Source: an uncultured Gammaproteobacteria bacterium
GTDB taxonomy: Bacteria > Pseudomonadota > Gammaproteobacteria > HK1
Assembly (NCBI GenBank): GCA_958295835.1
Contig: OY282378.1
Coordinates: 1-64,000 of the forward strand
Direction of reading: 5' to 3'
Length of the DNA stretch: 64,000 bases
Under the pieces are notes generated by a model that saw only the letters and a list, made by a program, of their open reading frames with translations, was not told where the DNA came from and ran no database searches. The position numbers and the translations under genes are program-made. The first letter of the stretch is position 1; every line of letters begins with the position of its first letter. Below are positions 43,863-52,381 of this stretch, piece after piece.

Positions 43863-46800
43863 TCACGCCAGGACCCCTTCGACCAGCCCGTCGAACGCCG
43901 CTTCCACCTTCGCCCCGAAGTCCTCCTGCATTTCATACACGTCCCCGAACTCGGCGAAGGCCCAGCGCCCGAACGTGCCCAGGCGGTTCACGCCCGGCAC
44001 CCAGAAGGTCTCCATCGCCGCCTTCTTCTCCTTGGCGTCCTCGCGCCGGTAGCCCTTGACCTCGACCACCAGGTGCAGCGGGTCTTCGCCGCCCCGGCCG
44101 TCGTCCACCAGGACGATGAAGTCGGGGCGGTAGCGCCTCGCCTCCGAGCCGAACCGGTAGGGCGCCTCGAATCCGAGATTGTCGTTCTTCACATAGGCGC
44201 GCACCCGCGGATGCGATTCCGCCACACGGCAGAACTCCGCCTCCCACTCGCTGTCGCAGATCGCCCAGTTGACGTGGCTGCGCCCGGCGGCGGTCTCCCA
44301 CCGCAGCGCCTTCGAGGTCCTGAAGTTCACGTGCACCGTCGAGCCCGCGGGGTTGTACGGGTCGAGCACCGCCTTCACCGGAGATTCGCCTTCCAGTGTC
44401 TCCACGATGCCGCGGGTGATCCGCTCGCACGCGACGTCGGCCAGCTCCTGGTACATGAGCTGGGCCGGATACGTGCCGCCCTTGCACACCAGGTGGCCGT
44501 CGAGCCACTGCCGGGTGATGCGCTTGAGCTGCCCGAAGAGGTGGAGCTTCGGCGCTTCCCCGGGGTCCCGCCATCTGGTCTCCAGCAGGCGTTTGGTCAG
44601 GTGGTAGAGGAGCGTCGAGCGGCGTAGCGCGTGCGTATGGACCAGATCCAGATCCACTCCTTCGCCGATGATGCCCTGGTTCAGGGTCTTCGACGGCCCC
44701 ACGAGGTCGGGCGTCAGCTCCAGCGTCGAATTGTCGTCGAAGCGCGCCGACAGCCGCTCCTCCGGCAGCTCCACGCGGTAGCCCTCGACCCGGGGGAAGC
44801 GGATCTCGCAGGCGTCGCGCTCGGGCGTGACCGCCTTCACGTGCACGGTCTTGCGCGGCGGCTGCGGCGGCTCGACCACCGGCTTGGCGGTGAAGTCGAA
44901 GGGGATGCCGAGCACGTCGGCGTACTCGACGCCGAAGCGGCCATCCTCGTCCAGGTCGTAGGACTGGCGGCGTAGCGCCCGCCCGACCACCTGCTCGCAC
45001 AGAAGCTGCGTCCCGAAGGCGCGCACGCCGAGGACGTGGGTCACGGTGCTCGCATCCCATCCTTCGCTCAGCATCGAGACCGAGACCACGCATCGGATCG
45101 ATCCCCCGAGCCGGCCCGCCTTCCCGACGGTGTTCATCACCTCCCGCAACAGGTCCTGGTCGGTGAGATGCCCGGCCTCGCGCCGGTCGCCGGTGCGCTC
45201 GACGATCTCGCGGCGGAAGCGCTCGATCTCGTCCGCGGCCATCTTGCGGAAGCCCGGGTCCAGCAACTCCCCCGATTCGAGCTGCTCGCTGTCGATGAGC
45301 AGGGTGTTCGGGCGGGCCAACGGGGCGCCGCCTTCGTCGAAGTTCCGGAACAGCGGCAGTCGGCCCTGCACCAGGGCCGGGGCGCCGCCGCCGTGCCCGT
45401 TCCTGTCGCCGTCGCCGTTCCCATCGCCGCCGCCGTCCCCGTCCCCGCGGTGGAACCCGGAGACGTAGTCGTAGACGAGCTTGGACGTGGACGTGTTGTT
45501 GCAGACGACGATGAAGCAGGGCGGGACCTCGATACCGGCGGCCTGCCAGAGCGCGAAGGTCTTCTCGTAGTGCCCGTAGAGCGCTTCGAGCGCGGCCTGG
45601 AGCTCGACGGGGAGGCTCAACGGGTCGAGCGCCTTCGCCTTGCCGCGCCCCCGCTTCGGCATCTTCCCCCGGATGTGCTCCCAGAGGTTGCGGAACTTCG
45701 GCATCTCGCCGCCCGGAATGTTGTCCGCCACCGGCACGCGCGGCAGCTTGACGATGCCGCATTCGATGGCGTCCATCAGCGAGAAGTCGCTCATCGTCCA
45801 CGGGAACAGCGTCCCTTCGGCGTAGCCGGACCCGCGGAGGAAGAAGGGGGTGGCGGAGAGATCGACGACGCGCCGCACGCCCAGCGTGCGGGTGGCGGCA
45901 TCGAGGCCGGACATCCACAGCCGGGCCGCCTCGCGGTTCTTCTCGGCCTCCTTCCGGTCGTCGCCGGTCAGAGGGCCTTCATCACCGCCTTGTACCCTGC
46001 TTCGTGCGCCGCTGCCTGCGCCACCGCCCCCGCTCCCGCCCGTGTCCGCATCCTCGTCCCCGGGCTTTTCGCGATAGCAGTGGTGCGCCTCGTCGTTCAG
46101 GACCAGGACGTCCTTCATGCCCATCAGCTCGGGCATCACGCGCTGGAGCATCTGTCCGTCGCTTTCGATGGATCGGATGCTGGCCCCCCGCCCTTGCAGC
46201 AGCGCGCGTCCGCCCCTGGACAGCGGCAGGGTCTCGCGCCGCCTGAAGGCGTGGAAGTTGGTGATGACGATCCGGGCACGCCCGAGGTCGGCGAGCATGT
46301 CCGCCGGGACGAGCTCGCGGCCGCGGTAGTAGCTGTCCGGGTCGTTCGGGTGCAGCACGCGCAGCCGGTCACGGATGGTGAGGCCGGGGGTCACGACGAG
46401 GAATCCGCGGCTGAAGCGCCGGCTGCCGGGACGGCGCACCGCGTTGACCGTCTGCCAGGCGATGATCATCGCCATGACGGTGGTCTTGCCGGCCCCGGTC
46501 GCGAGCTTCAGGGCCAGCCGGGCCAGCCGGGCCAGCCCCGGGTTGGCCCCGGCGTTGGCCGCTTCGAGGTGGTCGAGGAACGTCTTCCCGCGCCGGCCGC
46601 GCCGCGGCGCGACCTCGGTGAGCCAGATCAGCGTCTCGACCGCCTCGACTTGGCAGAAGAAGGGTCGGATGCCGTCGAAGCGGTGGTGGCGCCAGTGCCG
46701 CAGCAGGCGGGCGGTCTCCGGCGTGACCTGCCAATCACCCGGCTTCGGCAGCGCCCGCCACCGGTCCACGTGGCCGCGCAGCTCGTTGATGATGGGCGTC

Positions 46801-47036
46801 GGGTCGTACTCCTGGGTGTTCGTGGACACCCCGGTGCGGTCCCCGAACTCCAGCGCGTCCTGTGCGCCGGGGGTCTTCCGTTTCCTCGCCTTCGGGATGG
46901 GAGTGACGAACTCGGCCCGCCGGCGCCGGTCGATCAGCCGGTGGGTCGGCTGCCCCTCTCCGTCGAGCTCCCAGTGGCGGGTGGGGGACTCGTACGGAGA
47001 GTTGATGATCGGCTTCTTGAAGAAGCTGTCTGCCAT
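43863..47036 (-). CDS. Type III-like restriction enzyme (Res)
   Basis: A 1057-residue helicase-nuclease. Walker A is GAGKTT at 181-186 and the DEAH box at 315-318 (LVLNDEAHHC). The helicase C-lobe has SVSMLSEGWDASTVTHVLGV and LLCEQVVGRALRR. The end carries a PD-(D/E)XK nuclease: RRYRPDFIVLVDD, then LHLVVEVKGYR. It matches the Res subunits that pair with large Mod proteins; with 35034-38084 it forms a restriction-modification system. A Gly/Asp repeat loop (45385-45450) and a triple LAR-LAR-LAL repeat right before Walker A are unusual. The first codons and leader are duplicated at 53575-53627. Confidence 0.9.
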   Translation of the reverse strand: MADSFFKKPIINSPYESPTRHWELDGEGQPTHRLIDRRRRAEFVTPIPKARKRKTPGAQDALEFGDRTGVSTNTQEYDPTPIINELRGHVDRWRALPKPGDWQVTPETARLLRHWRHHRFDGIRPFFCQVEAVETLIWLTEVAPRRGRRGKTFLDHLEAANAGANPGLARLARLALKLATGAGKTTVMAMIIAWQTVNAVRRPGSRRFSRGFLVVTPGLTIRDRLRVLHPNDPDSYYRGRELVPADMLADLGRARIVITNFHAFRRRETLPLSRGGRALLQGRGASIRSIESDGQMLQRVMPELMGMKDVLVLNDEAHHCYREKPGDEDADTGGSGGGGAGSGARSRVQGGDEGPLTGDDRKEAEKNREAARLWMSGLDAATRTLGVRRVVDLSATPFFLRGSGYAEGTLFPWTMSDFSLMDAIECGIVKLPRVPVADNIPGGEMPKFRNLWEHIRGKMPKRGRGKAKALDPLSLPVELQAALEALYGHYEKTFALWQAAGIEVPPCFIVVCNNTSTSKLVYDYVSGFHRGDGDGGGDGNGDGDRNGHGGGAPALVQGRLPLFRNFDEGGAPLARPNTLLIDSEQLESGELLDPGFRKMAADEIERFRREIVERTGDRREAGHLTDQDLLREVMNTVGKAGRLGGSIRCVVSVSMLSEGWDASTVTHVLGVRAFGTQLLCEQVVGRALRRQSYDLDEDGRFGVEYADVLGIPFDFTAKPVVEPPQPPRKTVHVKAVTPERDACEIRFPRVEGYRVELPEERLSARFDDNSTLELTPDLVGPSKTLNQGIIGEGVDLDLVHTHALRRSTLLYHLTKRLLETRWRDPGEAPKLHLFGQLKRITRQWLDGHLVCKGGTYPAQLMYQELADVACERITRGIVETLEGESPVKAVLDPYNPAGSTVHVNFRTSKALRWETAAGRSHVNWAICDSEWEAEFCRVAESHPRVRAYVKNDNLGFEAPYRFGSEARRYRPDFIVLVDDGRGGEDPLHLVVEVKGYRREDAKEKKAAMETFWVPGVNRLGTFGRWAFAEFGDVYEMQEDFGAKVEAAFDGLVEGVLA

Positions 47037-47071
47037 GGTGCAACCGGCCCGGTACGGGTCAACTCATGAAA
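47019..47071. repeat. 53-bp direct repeat, copy at Res start
   Basis: GAAGAAGCTGTCTGCCATGG and the following TCAACTCATGAAA match 53575-53627 with three mismatches. This copy covers the first six codons of res and its leader. Confidence 0.85.
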
Positions 47072-47239
47072 GTATGCGGAATCTACCCCAAGCGACACCG
47101 TCACCCTATGCAATCCCGATCGGCAATTCCCGCCAGGCCCGAAAACGTCCATCCCACCACCACGATCGGACGGCAGGGAAAGTCGCGAAATCCCGATGGA
47201 CGACCGCGCCGGATGGAATCCCCATCGAGCGCCCGGGCG

Positions 47240-48247
47240 CTACACCCCCAGCCGGCTGAAGACCCGGCGCGCGTTGTCCTCGAAGATCTTCGCCCGATCC
47301 GTATCGCCCAGAGCGCTGGCGTCGATGTAGCGCTTCGTGTCGTCGAAGTAGTGCCCGGTCTCCGGGTCGATGCCGCGTACCGCGCCCACCATCTCCGAGG
47401 CGAACAGGATGTTGTCGGCCGGGATGACCTCGAGCAGCAGGTCGATCCCGGGCTGGTGGTACACGCAGGTGTCGAACCAGACGTTGTCGAGGATCAGCTC
47501 GGCGAGCGGCGGCTTGCCCATCATGTCGGCCAAGCCCCGGAAGCGGCCCCAGTGGTAGGGGACGGCGCCGCCGCCGTGCGGGACGATGAACCTGAGGGCC
47601 GGGAAGTCCCGGAACAGGTCGGAGGTGATCATCTGCATCACCGCCGTGGTGTCCGCCCCGAGGTAGTGCGAGCCGGTGGTGTGGAAGGCGGGGTTGCAGG
47701 CGGCGCTCACGTGGATCATCGCGGGCACGTCGAGCTCCACCATCTTTTCGTAGAAGGGATACCACCAGCGGTCGCCGAGCGGGGGGTCGGTCCAGTAGCC
47801 GCCGCTGGGGTCCGGGTTCAGGTTGCAGCCGACGAAGCCGAGCTCGTTGACGCAGCGTTCCAGCTCGCGGATGCAGGCGGCGGGCGGCACCCCGGGGGTC
47901 TGCGGAAGCTGGGCGACACCGGCGAAGTTCGCGGAGTAGAGCCGGGTGATCCGGTGGATGAGGTCGTTGCAGTGCTCGGTCCAGGCGATGCTGGTGGATT
48001 CGTTGCCGAGGTGGTGGCCCATCCAGCTCGCGCGTGGCGAGAAGATGGTCAGGTCCGTGCCGCGCTCGCGTTGCAATCGGAGCTGGGCGCCTTCGAGGCT
48101 TTCGCGGATCTGGTCGTCGGTGACGTCGAGCCCGCCCTTGACGTGCCGGTGCAGGGGGTCGTTGCGAAGCTCCGCCTTCTGCCGCTCCCGGTACCGTCCC
48201 AGCGCATCGGGGGCGGTGGTGTAGTGGCCGTGGCAGTCGATGATCAT
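47240..48247 (-). CDS. ligJ: 4-oxalomesaconate hydratase (LigJ-type amidohydrolase)
   Basis: A 335-residue amidohydrolase-fold enzyme. IDCHGHYTT gives the HxH metal pair, AMIHVSAACNP and IVPHGGGAVPYHWGR the distal His sites, and NILFASEMVGAVRGIDP the conserved end with the unusual E of the LigJ family. It hydrates 4-oxalomesaconate to 4-carboxy-4-hydroxy-2-oxoadipate in the protocatechuate 4,5-cleavage route. GGGAGGAGG precedes the ATG. Its partner ligK lies 1.4 kb upstream, separated by a PIN toxin pair, so the operon has been interrupted. A fragment of this gene lies at 30812-30930. Confidence 0.9.
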   Translation of the reverse strand: MIIDCHGHYTTAPDALGRYRERQKAELRNDPLHRHVKGGLDVTDDQIRESLEGAQLRLQRERGTDLTIFSPRASWMGHHLGNESTSIAWTEHCNDLIHRITRLYSANFAGVAQLPQTPGVPPAACIRELERCVNELGFVGCNLNPDPSGGYWTDPPLGDRWWYPFYEKMVELDVPAMIHVSAACNPAFHTTGSHYLGADTTAVMQMITSDLFRDFPALRFIVPHGGGAVPYHWGRFRGLADMMGKPPLAELILDNVWFDTCVYHQPGIDLLLEVIPADNILFASEMVGAVRGIDPETGHYFDDTKRYIDASALGDTDRAKIFEDNARRVFSRLGV

Positions 48248-48335
48248 GGCGTTTCCTCCTCCCGCGCGGAATCACGGATGGCTCTTCCGGAGAACATGCA
48301 AAATTCCATTTGATTTAAAAGGATCATGTATGCCC

Positions 48336-49220
48336 CTACATGGCCAATCTCCGGTGTTCCGCCCTTCCGGTATTCCCGACGCCAGGGTCGATGCCTACGA
48401 TGTAGTCCTTCAATTCCTTGCCGTGCGCCTCCCGGATCCTTCTGTTCAGCGCCTTGCCCTCGCTGCGCATTCCGCCTGCCACGAGCTGGTCCGTGAACCG
48501 CAGCAGTCCTTGCCTGAGCTCTTCCGGATGGCGTTCCTCTGCGTTCTCCGGCCGCCACACCCCGATCGCCCATCGCTTCGTGCATGATTCGGGTTTTACG
48601 GTTCTGACTTCCTCGAGCCGTCTTCTGACCGCCTCGTCTACCCGCAGCACGAAGGGGATCGACGCGTTCTCGAACTCGGGCCGTCCCTGCCCGATGCCTT
48701 CTTCGGTCCATCTGTTCAGGAGATCGTGGTCGATCGTCTTGAAGTTCTCGCTCGTCACCACGTTCGTCCCGGCGAGCAGGCACTGGGCCACGACCATCGC
48801 GTCCCGATGCCGGTTCGCGTTGTCCGAGAAGATCGGGGTGTCCAGCAGCTCGATATGCAGACGCCCTGCCCTCGGGTCTTCCCCGATCGTCTTCCAGGCC
48901 GCGTCGTTTCGCGTTCGTTCGGCCTCCAGCCACCTTCTGAACCCCTGCTCGTTCGCCTCGGCGATGGTGATCACCGCCTCCCGTTTCCGTGTTTCGTCGG
49001 CATCCCGCCACTTTCCCGACCGGTAGACTTCGTTACGCGCCGCCTTCAGCCCCGTGTCGGTGCACCGCCACCAAGTCTCGTTCCACGCCTGTGGCACGAC
49101 GACGACCTCTCCGTCCGTGTCCTCCTGCATCGCGCACAGGAACCTGCGCACGGACGCGGCCAGCATGACGTTCGCGTCGACGCCGATGCTCCCCAGACCG
49201 GCCTGCCGGTCAGCCCGCAC
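48336..49220 (-). CDS. PIN-like toxin
   Basis: A 294-residue protein with a PIN-like pattern: IGVDANVMLAASVRRFLCA near the N-terminus (first Asp), a middle Glu-rich helix, and HRDAMVVAQCLLAGTNVVTS, then ENFKTID with the later acidic residues. PIN domains are Mg-dependent RNases. The C-terminal 100 residues are basic and extend beyond a minimal PIN toxin. I take the GTG at 49220, which overlaps the upstream antitoxin-like gene by 11 bp; longer starts would overlap it more. It is located within the lig cluster between ligJ and ligK. Confidence 0.75.
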   Translation of the reverse strand: MRADRQAGLGSIGVDANVMLAASVRRFLCAMQEDTDGEVVVVPQAWNETWWRCTDTGLKAARNEVYRSGKWRDADETRKREAVITIAEANEQGFRRWLEAERTRNDAAWKTIGEDPRAGRLHIELLDTPIFSDNANRHRDAMVVAQCLLAGTNVVTSENFKTIDHDLLNRWTEEGIGQGRPEFENASIPFVLRVDEAVRRRLEEVRTVKPESCTKRWAIGVWRPENAEERHPEELRQGLLRFTDQLVAGGMRSEGKALNRRIREAHGKELKDYIVGIDPGVGNTGRAEHRRLAM

Positions 49221-49425
49221 CGTCGTGCCACCTGGAGCATATCTGCTGAGGAGATTCGTCCCACCCGCCTTCATCGAGCCACTCGATGACGTCCCACACA
49301 TCGCAGGGGTCGATCATCTCGTACCTTTTTTCGGGTGTCCGGGGCGTGGCCTGCCGCCGGCAGGCGTCCGCGAGTCTCTCCTCGCTCCGGCGTGTCCGGC
49401 CGACATGCACGTGCGACTTTTCCAT
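49210..49425 (-). CDS. Small antitoxin-like partner of PIN protein
   Basis: A 71-residue protein, MEKSHVHVGRTRRSEERLAD at the start and PCDVWDVIEWLDEGGWDESP at the acidic C-terminal half. A basic N-half and acidic C-half fit a DNA-binding antitoxin with a toxin-wrapping tail, though I do not recognise the fold. GGAGGAGGAG stands just before the ATG at 49425. The overlap with the PIN gene supports a toxin-antitoxin pair. Confidence 0.65.
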   Translation of the reverse strand: MEKSHVHVGRTRRSEERLADACRRQATPRTPEKRYEMIDPCDVWDVIEWLDEGGWDESPQQICSRWHDGAG

Positions 49426-49617
49426 CTTCGTCTCCTCCTCCTCCTCGCCTGGATTCGGCCTGGATTCCGGGATACCAGGGGAATCTTCAGGTATCGCCCG
49501 CAACTCCGGGACCGAAGCTCCCAGGGTCGAGCTGACGATCGGCCAAGCCGACGTCCATGTCGGTATCCGATCGGTTCCCGTGGCGCCCGTAGCGCTCGCC
49601 CGCTACGTGGCGGAGCC

Positions 49618-50322
49618 TCAATCCGGCTCGGACAGCTCGGACGCGCTGTCCACGTAGACGAGGCCGGCGGCTTCGAGCTTCGGTCTCATGCCGTAGATGT
49701 CCAGGCCCAGGACGCCGGCGGCCAGCTTCTCGCGCTTGTCCGCCTCCCCGGCCTCGCGCTCGCGGGCCGCGGCCAGCACCCGCGGGGCGGCGCTCCTGGC
49801 CACGACCACCACGCCGTCGTCGTCGGCCACCACCACGTCGCCAGGGTGGACCAGTTGCCCGGCGCAGACGACCGGCACGTTCACGCAGCCCAATGTGCTC
49901 TTGACCGTGCCCCGGGCCGAAACGGCGCGCGCCCACACCGGGAACCCCATGTCTTCGAGGGCGCGCACGTCGCGCACCCCGGTATCGGTGACCAGCCCCC
50001 TGACGCCGCGGGCCTTGGCCGAGGTCGCGAGCAGGTCGCCGAACATGCCGTCGGTGTTGTCCGCGGTGCAGGCGAGGACCAGCACGTCCCCGGGCCGGCA
50101 GAGCTCGATCGCCACGTGGACCATCCAGTTGTCGCCCGGCTGGGCCAGGATGGTGACGGCGCTGCCGGCGGCCCGCGCCCGCGGATGGATCGGGCGGATG
50201 TACGGTTTGAGCAGGCCGCTGCGGCCCTGGGCCTCGTGAACGGTCGCGACCCCGAGCGCGCCGAGGTGGTCAATGGTCGCGCCGTCGGCCCGCTCGATGT
50301 TGCGCACGGCCACGGGTTTCAT
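49618..50322 (-). CDS. ligK: 4-carboxy-4-hydroxy-2-oxoadipate aldolase (LigK)
   Basis: A 234-residue RraA/HMG-aldolase-fold enzyme: [40 protein letters not shown], then [20 protein letters not shown] followed by TGVRDV, which carries the substrate-binding Gly-Leu and the catalytic R...D pair. It splits 4-carboxy-4-hydroxy-2-oxoadipate to pyruvate and oxaloacetate, the last step of the LigA-K pathway, and usually also decarboxylates oxaloacetate. The ATG at 50322 overlaps the stop of a truncated VapC ORF (ATGA), an odd arrangement for a catabolic gene. Confidence 0.9.
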   Translation of the reverse strand: MKPVAVRNIERADGATIDHLGALGVATVHEAQGRSGLLKPYIRPIHPRARAAGSAVTILAQPGDNWMVHVAIELCRPGDVLVLACTADNTDGMFGDLLATSAKARGVRGLVTDTGVRDVRALEDMGFPVWARAVSARGTVKSTLGCVNVPVVCAGQLVHPGDVVVADDDGVVVVARSAAPRVLAAAREREAGEADKREKLAAGVLGLDIYGMRPKLEAAGLVYVDSASELSEPD

Positions 50323-50435
50323 GTCGTTTTCCTTGTCGTCAGCTCCGTATCGAGCAGGCTCGACGCCTCATCCGACAGGCCCTCTGCCACCAGCCGCTTG
50401 ACGGCGACGCTCGCGTCGACGACACAGCTCTTCAC
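50319..50435 (-). pseudogene. Truncated VapC chained to ligK
   Basis: A GTG at 50435 opens a 38-codon ORF: VKSCVVDASVAVKRLVAEGL is a PIN toxin N-terminus with the first catalytic Asp, then [18 protein letters not shown] and stop. The other three-quarters of a VapC is missing. The start overlaps the antitoxin stop (GTGA) and the stop overlaps the ligK ATG (ATGA). Confidence 0.8.
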
Positions 50436-50669
50436 GTCGCTCCGTCCCGGTCACGGTCGGCCCGAATCGTTTCAGCGCTGTCCACCGATGATTGAAGGCG
50501 TTGCCTCATGATCCGTGCACGGTCCGCGAAGTGTCCTTCATCGGCGAGCAACGTCTTGCGCAGGATCTCCCGATGCTCAGCTTCCGCGGACCGGCCATGA
50601 GCGGCCGCCCGCTGCTTGAGGACATCGACCACCCGCTATGCTCAGTTTACGGACTGTCAATCGGGCCAT
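50432..50669 (-). pseudogene. Frameshifted FitA/VapB-like antitoxin
   Basis: An ATG at 50669 gives MARLTVRKLSIA, the ribbon-helix-helix start; after a one-base shift near 50630 the second frame continues VVDVLKQRAAAHGRSAEAEH, then REILRKTLL, matching FitA-type antitoxins, and ends MRQRLQSSVDSAETIRADRD. It is the broken partner of the truncated vapC that follows it. Confidence 0.75.
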
Positions 50670-51016
50670 TGCATCGCCTTCAAAAGGATGCCGTCAATCC
50701 TCATGCGCGCTCGGCGTGACGTCAACTCCTGGAGCTCGACACTGGCACTCAACGCCGGGTAACGCCACAGAGGAAACCCGCACCGGACTTGTCTCCGCGA
50801 CACCTTGTACCTGCAAGACGGGTATTCTGAATGCAGACCTTTCCCGATCAACTCGAAACATGCATGGACTTGGACAGTAAGGAGCATGTTCCCGCGCCCG
50901 ATGTTGCCGCTGTCACCGGGGACGATGCGATCGATGCGGATGGCGCATCACCGGACCACAGCCTGTCGCCGAAGGTGGCACAGGTGGAGGGCGTCTCCTC
51001 GACCGAGACGAGATGC
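50670..51016. other. Gap before DUF429 gene
   Basis: No independent gene is supported here. The DUF429 frame is open from an ATG at 50831, so 50831-51016 may be an N-terminal extension of that gene with low-complexity acidic composition. The rest should contain divergent promoters for the antitoxin remnant and the DUF429 gene, but I see no convincing boxes. Confidence 0.4.
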
Positions 51017-52288
51017 ATGGCCGTGAAAACCTTCGTTGACGCCAACCCGATGGCGTTTTTCCTGTCCGCCGATTGGAGCAAGGATGCAAAGAAGCGCTCC
51101 GTGCACGTGGCGGACCTCCACGAGCGGCGTATTCGCTACGCGGAATGCGGCGGCTGGAATCTGGCGAAACTGTTGGCGTTAGCCCGCAAATATGCGCATT
51201 GGGGACCGGTGCTGATCGGAATCGACCTTGCCATCGGGCTCCCGAACCGCTATTGGCAGGCGCTGCTCTGTTCCGGGCGGCACGGCGATCCGGCCTCGTT
51301 CGTCGAATGGCTTGGACAGCGCGACCCGGATTCCGACTTCTTCAGGCGTGTCCGTTCGCCGTCGGAATGGCGCGTTGATCGTCCTTTCTTCCACGTGCCA
51401 AAAGGCAAGGGCGGGAGGAAGTCGTTCGAGGAGAAGCTGGATGGCGGGTTTTATCGCCGGATCGACGCAAAGGCCGGAGCGAAACCATTGTTCGCCGTCA
51501 GCGGCATCCCCGGCGTCGTCGGATCGGCCACCCGCGCGTTCTGGAAGGAGCTGGTTCCGCTGCTGCGGGCCGGGGATCGCGACTTCGCGGTGTGGCCCTT
51601 CGAGGGTGAGTTGAACGAATTGCTGCGCGACAGACGCATCGTGCTGGCCGAGACCTACCCGGCCCTCGCCTACGGCACGGTGCTGGCCGGCGAGCTGCCT
51701 GCCCACCAGGTGCTCGTCGCGAAGACCAAGTGCGAGCAGCGCCGCGCCGTGTGTGAACGGATCGCGGTCGCGCGGTGGGTCGAATCCGCGCATGTCGACC
51801 TGGGCGATCTCGGTCCCTTACAAGACGATACTGAATCCGCCGAGGACGCTTTCGACTCGCACGTGACGGCCGCTGCCGTCATGCGCTGCATCCTCGACAA
51901 TCGACCGCTCGTTGCACCGGACTGGATCGATCCCGTTGCAGAAGGATCGATGCTTCTGGCCGGCCCGGTCGATCCGGCCCCGCCCTCCCGGCGGTTTCGT
52001 ATGCCGCCGTCCGCCCAGACGCAGGGGCCGCGTCGCGACGCGCTACGCCGCGCCTCTCCCCCTGCCGCCAACGACACCCCATTACCGAAAGGTACGGAGT
52101 ATCGCTGCCCGATCCCGCAGTGCGACAAGGTCTTCCGGGGATCGCGCGGTGGATGGGATGCGCACGTGGCATCGACCACCAAGCATCCCGTCTGGCATCC
52201 GGACGTCGTTGACGGAAAGAAGCGGAAGGACCTGTTCAGGCGGGAATATCCCGACTGGTTCGACCGGTCCGGTGGCCACTCCGGCTGA
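51017..52288 (+). CDS. DUF429 nuclease-like protein with C2H2-type finger
   Basis: From the ATG at 51017 this is 423 residues; an ATG at 50831 would add 62. The main domain is DUF429, an RNase H-like fold: MAFFLSADWSKDAKKRSVHV (first Asp), LIGIDLAIGLPNRYW (second), and SAEDAFDSHVTAAAVM (third acidic site). The C-terminus adds YRCPIPQCDKVFRGSRGGWD then AHVASTTKH, a Cys-x4-Cys...His-x6-His finger rare in bacteria. The start is uncertain. It is followed after 93 bp by another unknown gene in the same direction. Nuclease activity is inference from the fold; the finger suggests nucleic-acid targeting. Confidence 0.75.
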   Translation: MAVKTFVDANPMAFFLSADWSKDAKKRSVHVADLHERRIRYAECGGWNLAKLLALARKYAHWGPVLIGIDLAIGLPNRYWQALLCSGRHGDPASFVEWLGQRDPDSDFFRRVRSPSEWRVDRPFFHVPKGKGGRKSFEEKLDGGFYRRIDAKAGAKPLFAVSGIPGVVGSATRAFWKELVPLLRAGDRDFAVWPFEGELNELLRDRRIVLAETYPALAYGTVLAGELPAHQVLVAKTKCEQRRAVCERIAVARWVESAHVDLGDLGPLQDDTESAEDAFDSHVTAAAVMRCILDNRPLVAPDWIDPVAEGSMLLAGPVDPAPPSRRFRMPPSAQTQGPRRDALRRASPPAANDTPLPKGTEYRCPIPQCDKVFRGSRGGWDAHVASTTKHPVWHPDVVDGKKRKDLFRREYPDWFDRSGGHSG

Positions 52289-52381
52289 GCAGGCATCGGA
52301 AAGGCGACGAGACCGAGGCGTTGACAGCGAGAAAGCGCGGGACGCAACATGCCCTCCCACCGATGTCCTCGGATCCGGACA

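Noticed and set aside
43652..43936. Minus-strand frame as a HicA partner for the HicB-like gene
   Set aside because: It lacks the HicA dsRBD-like pattern and overlaps the end of Res and the HicB gene.
45036..47069. Plus-strand 677-codon open frame
   Set aside because: Antisense of Res; it arises from GC-rich third positions.
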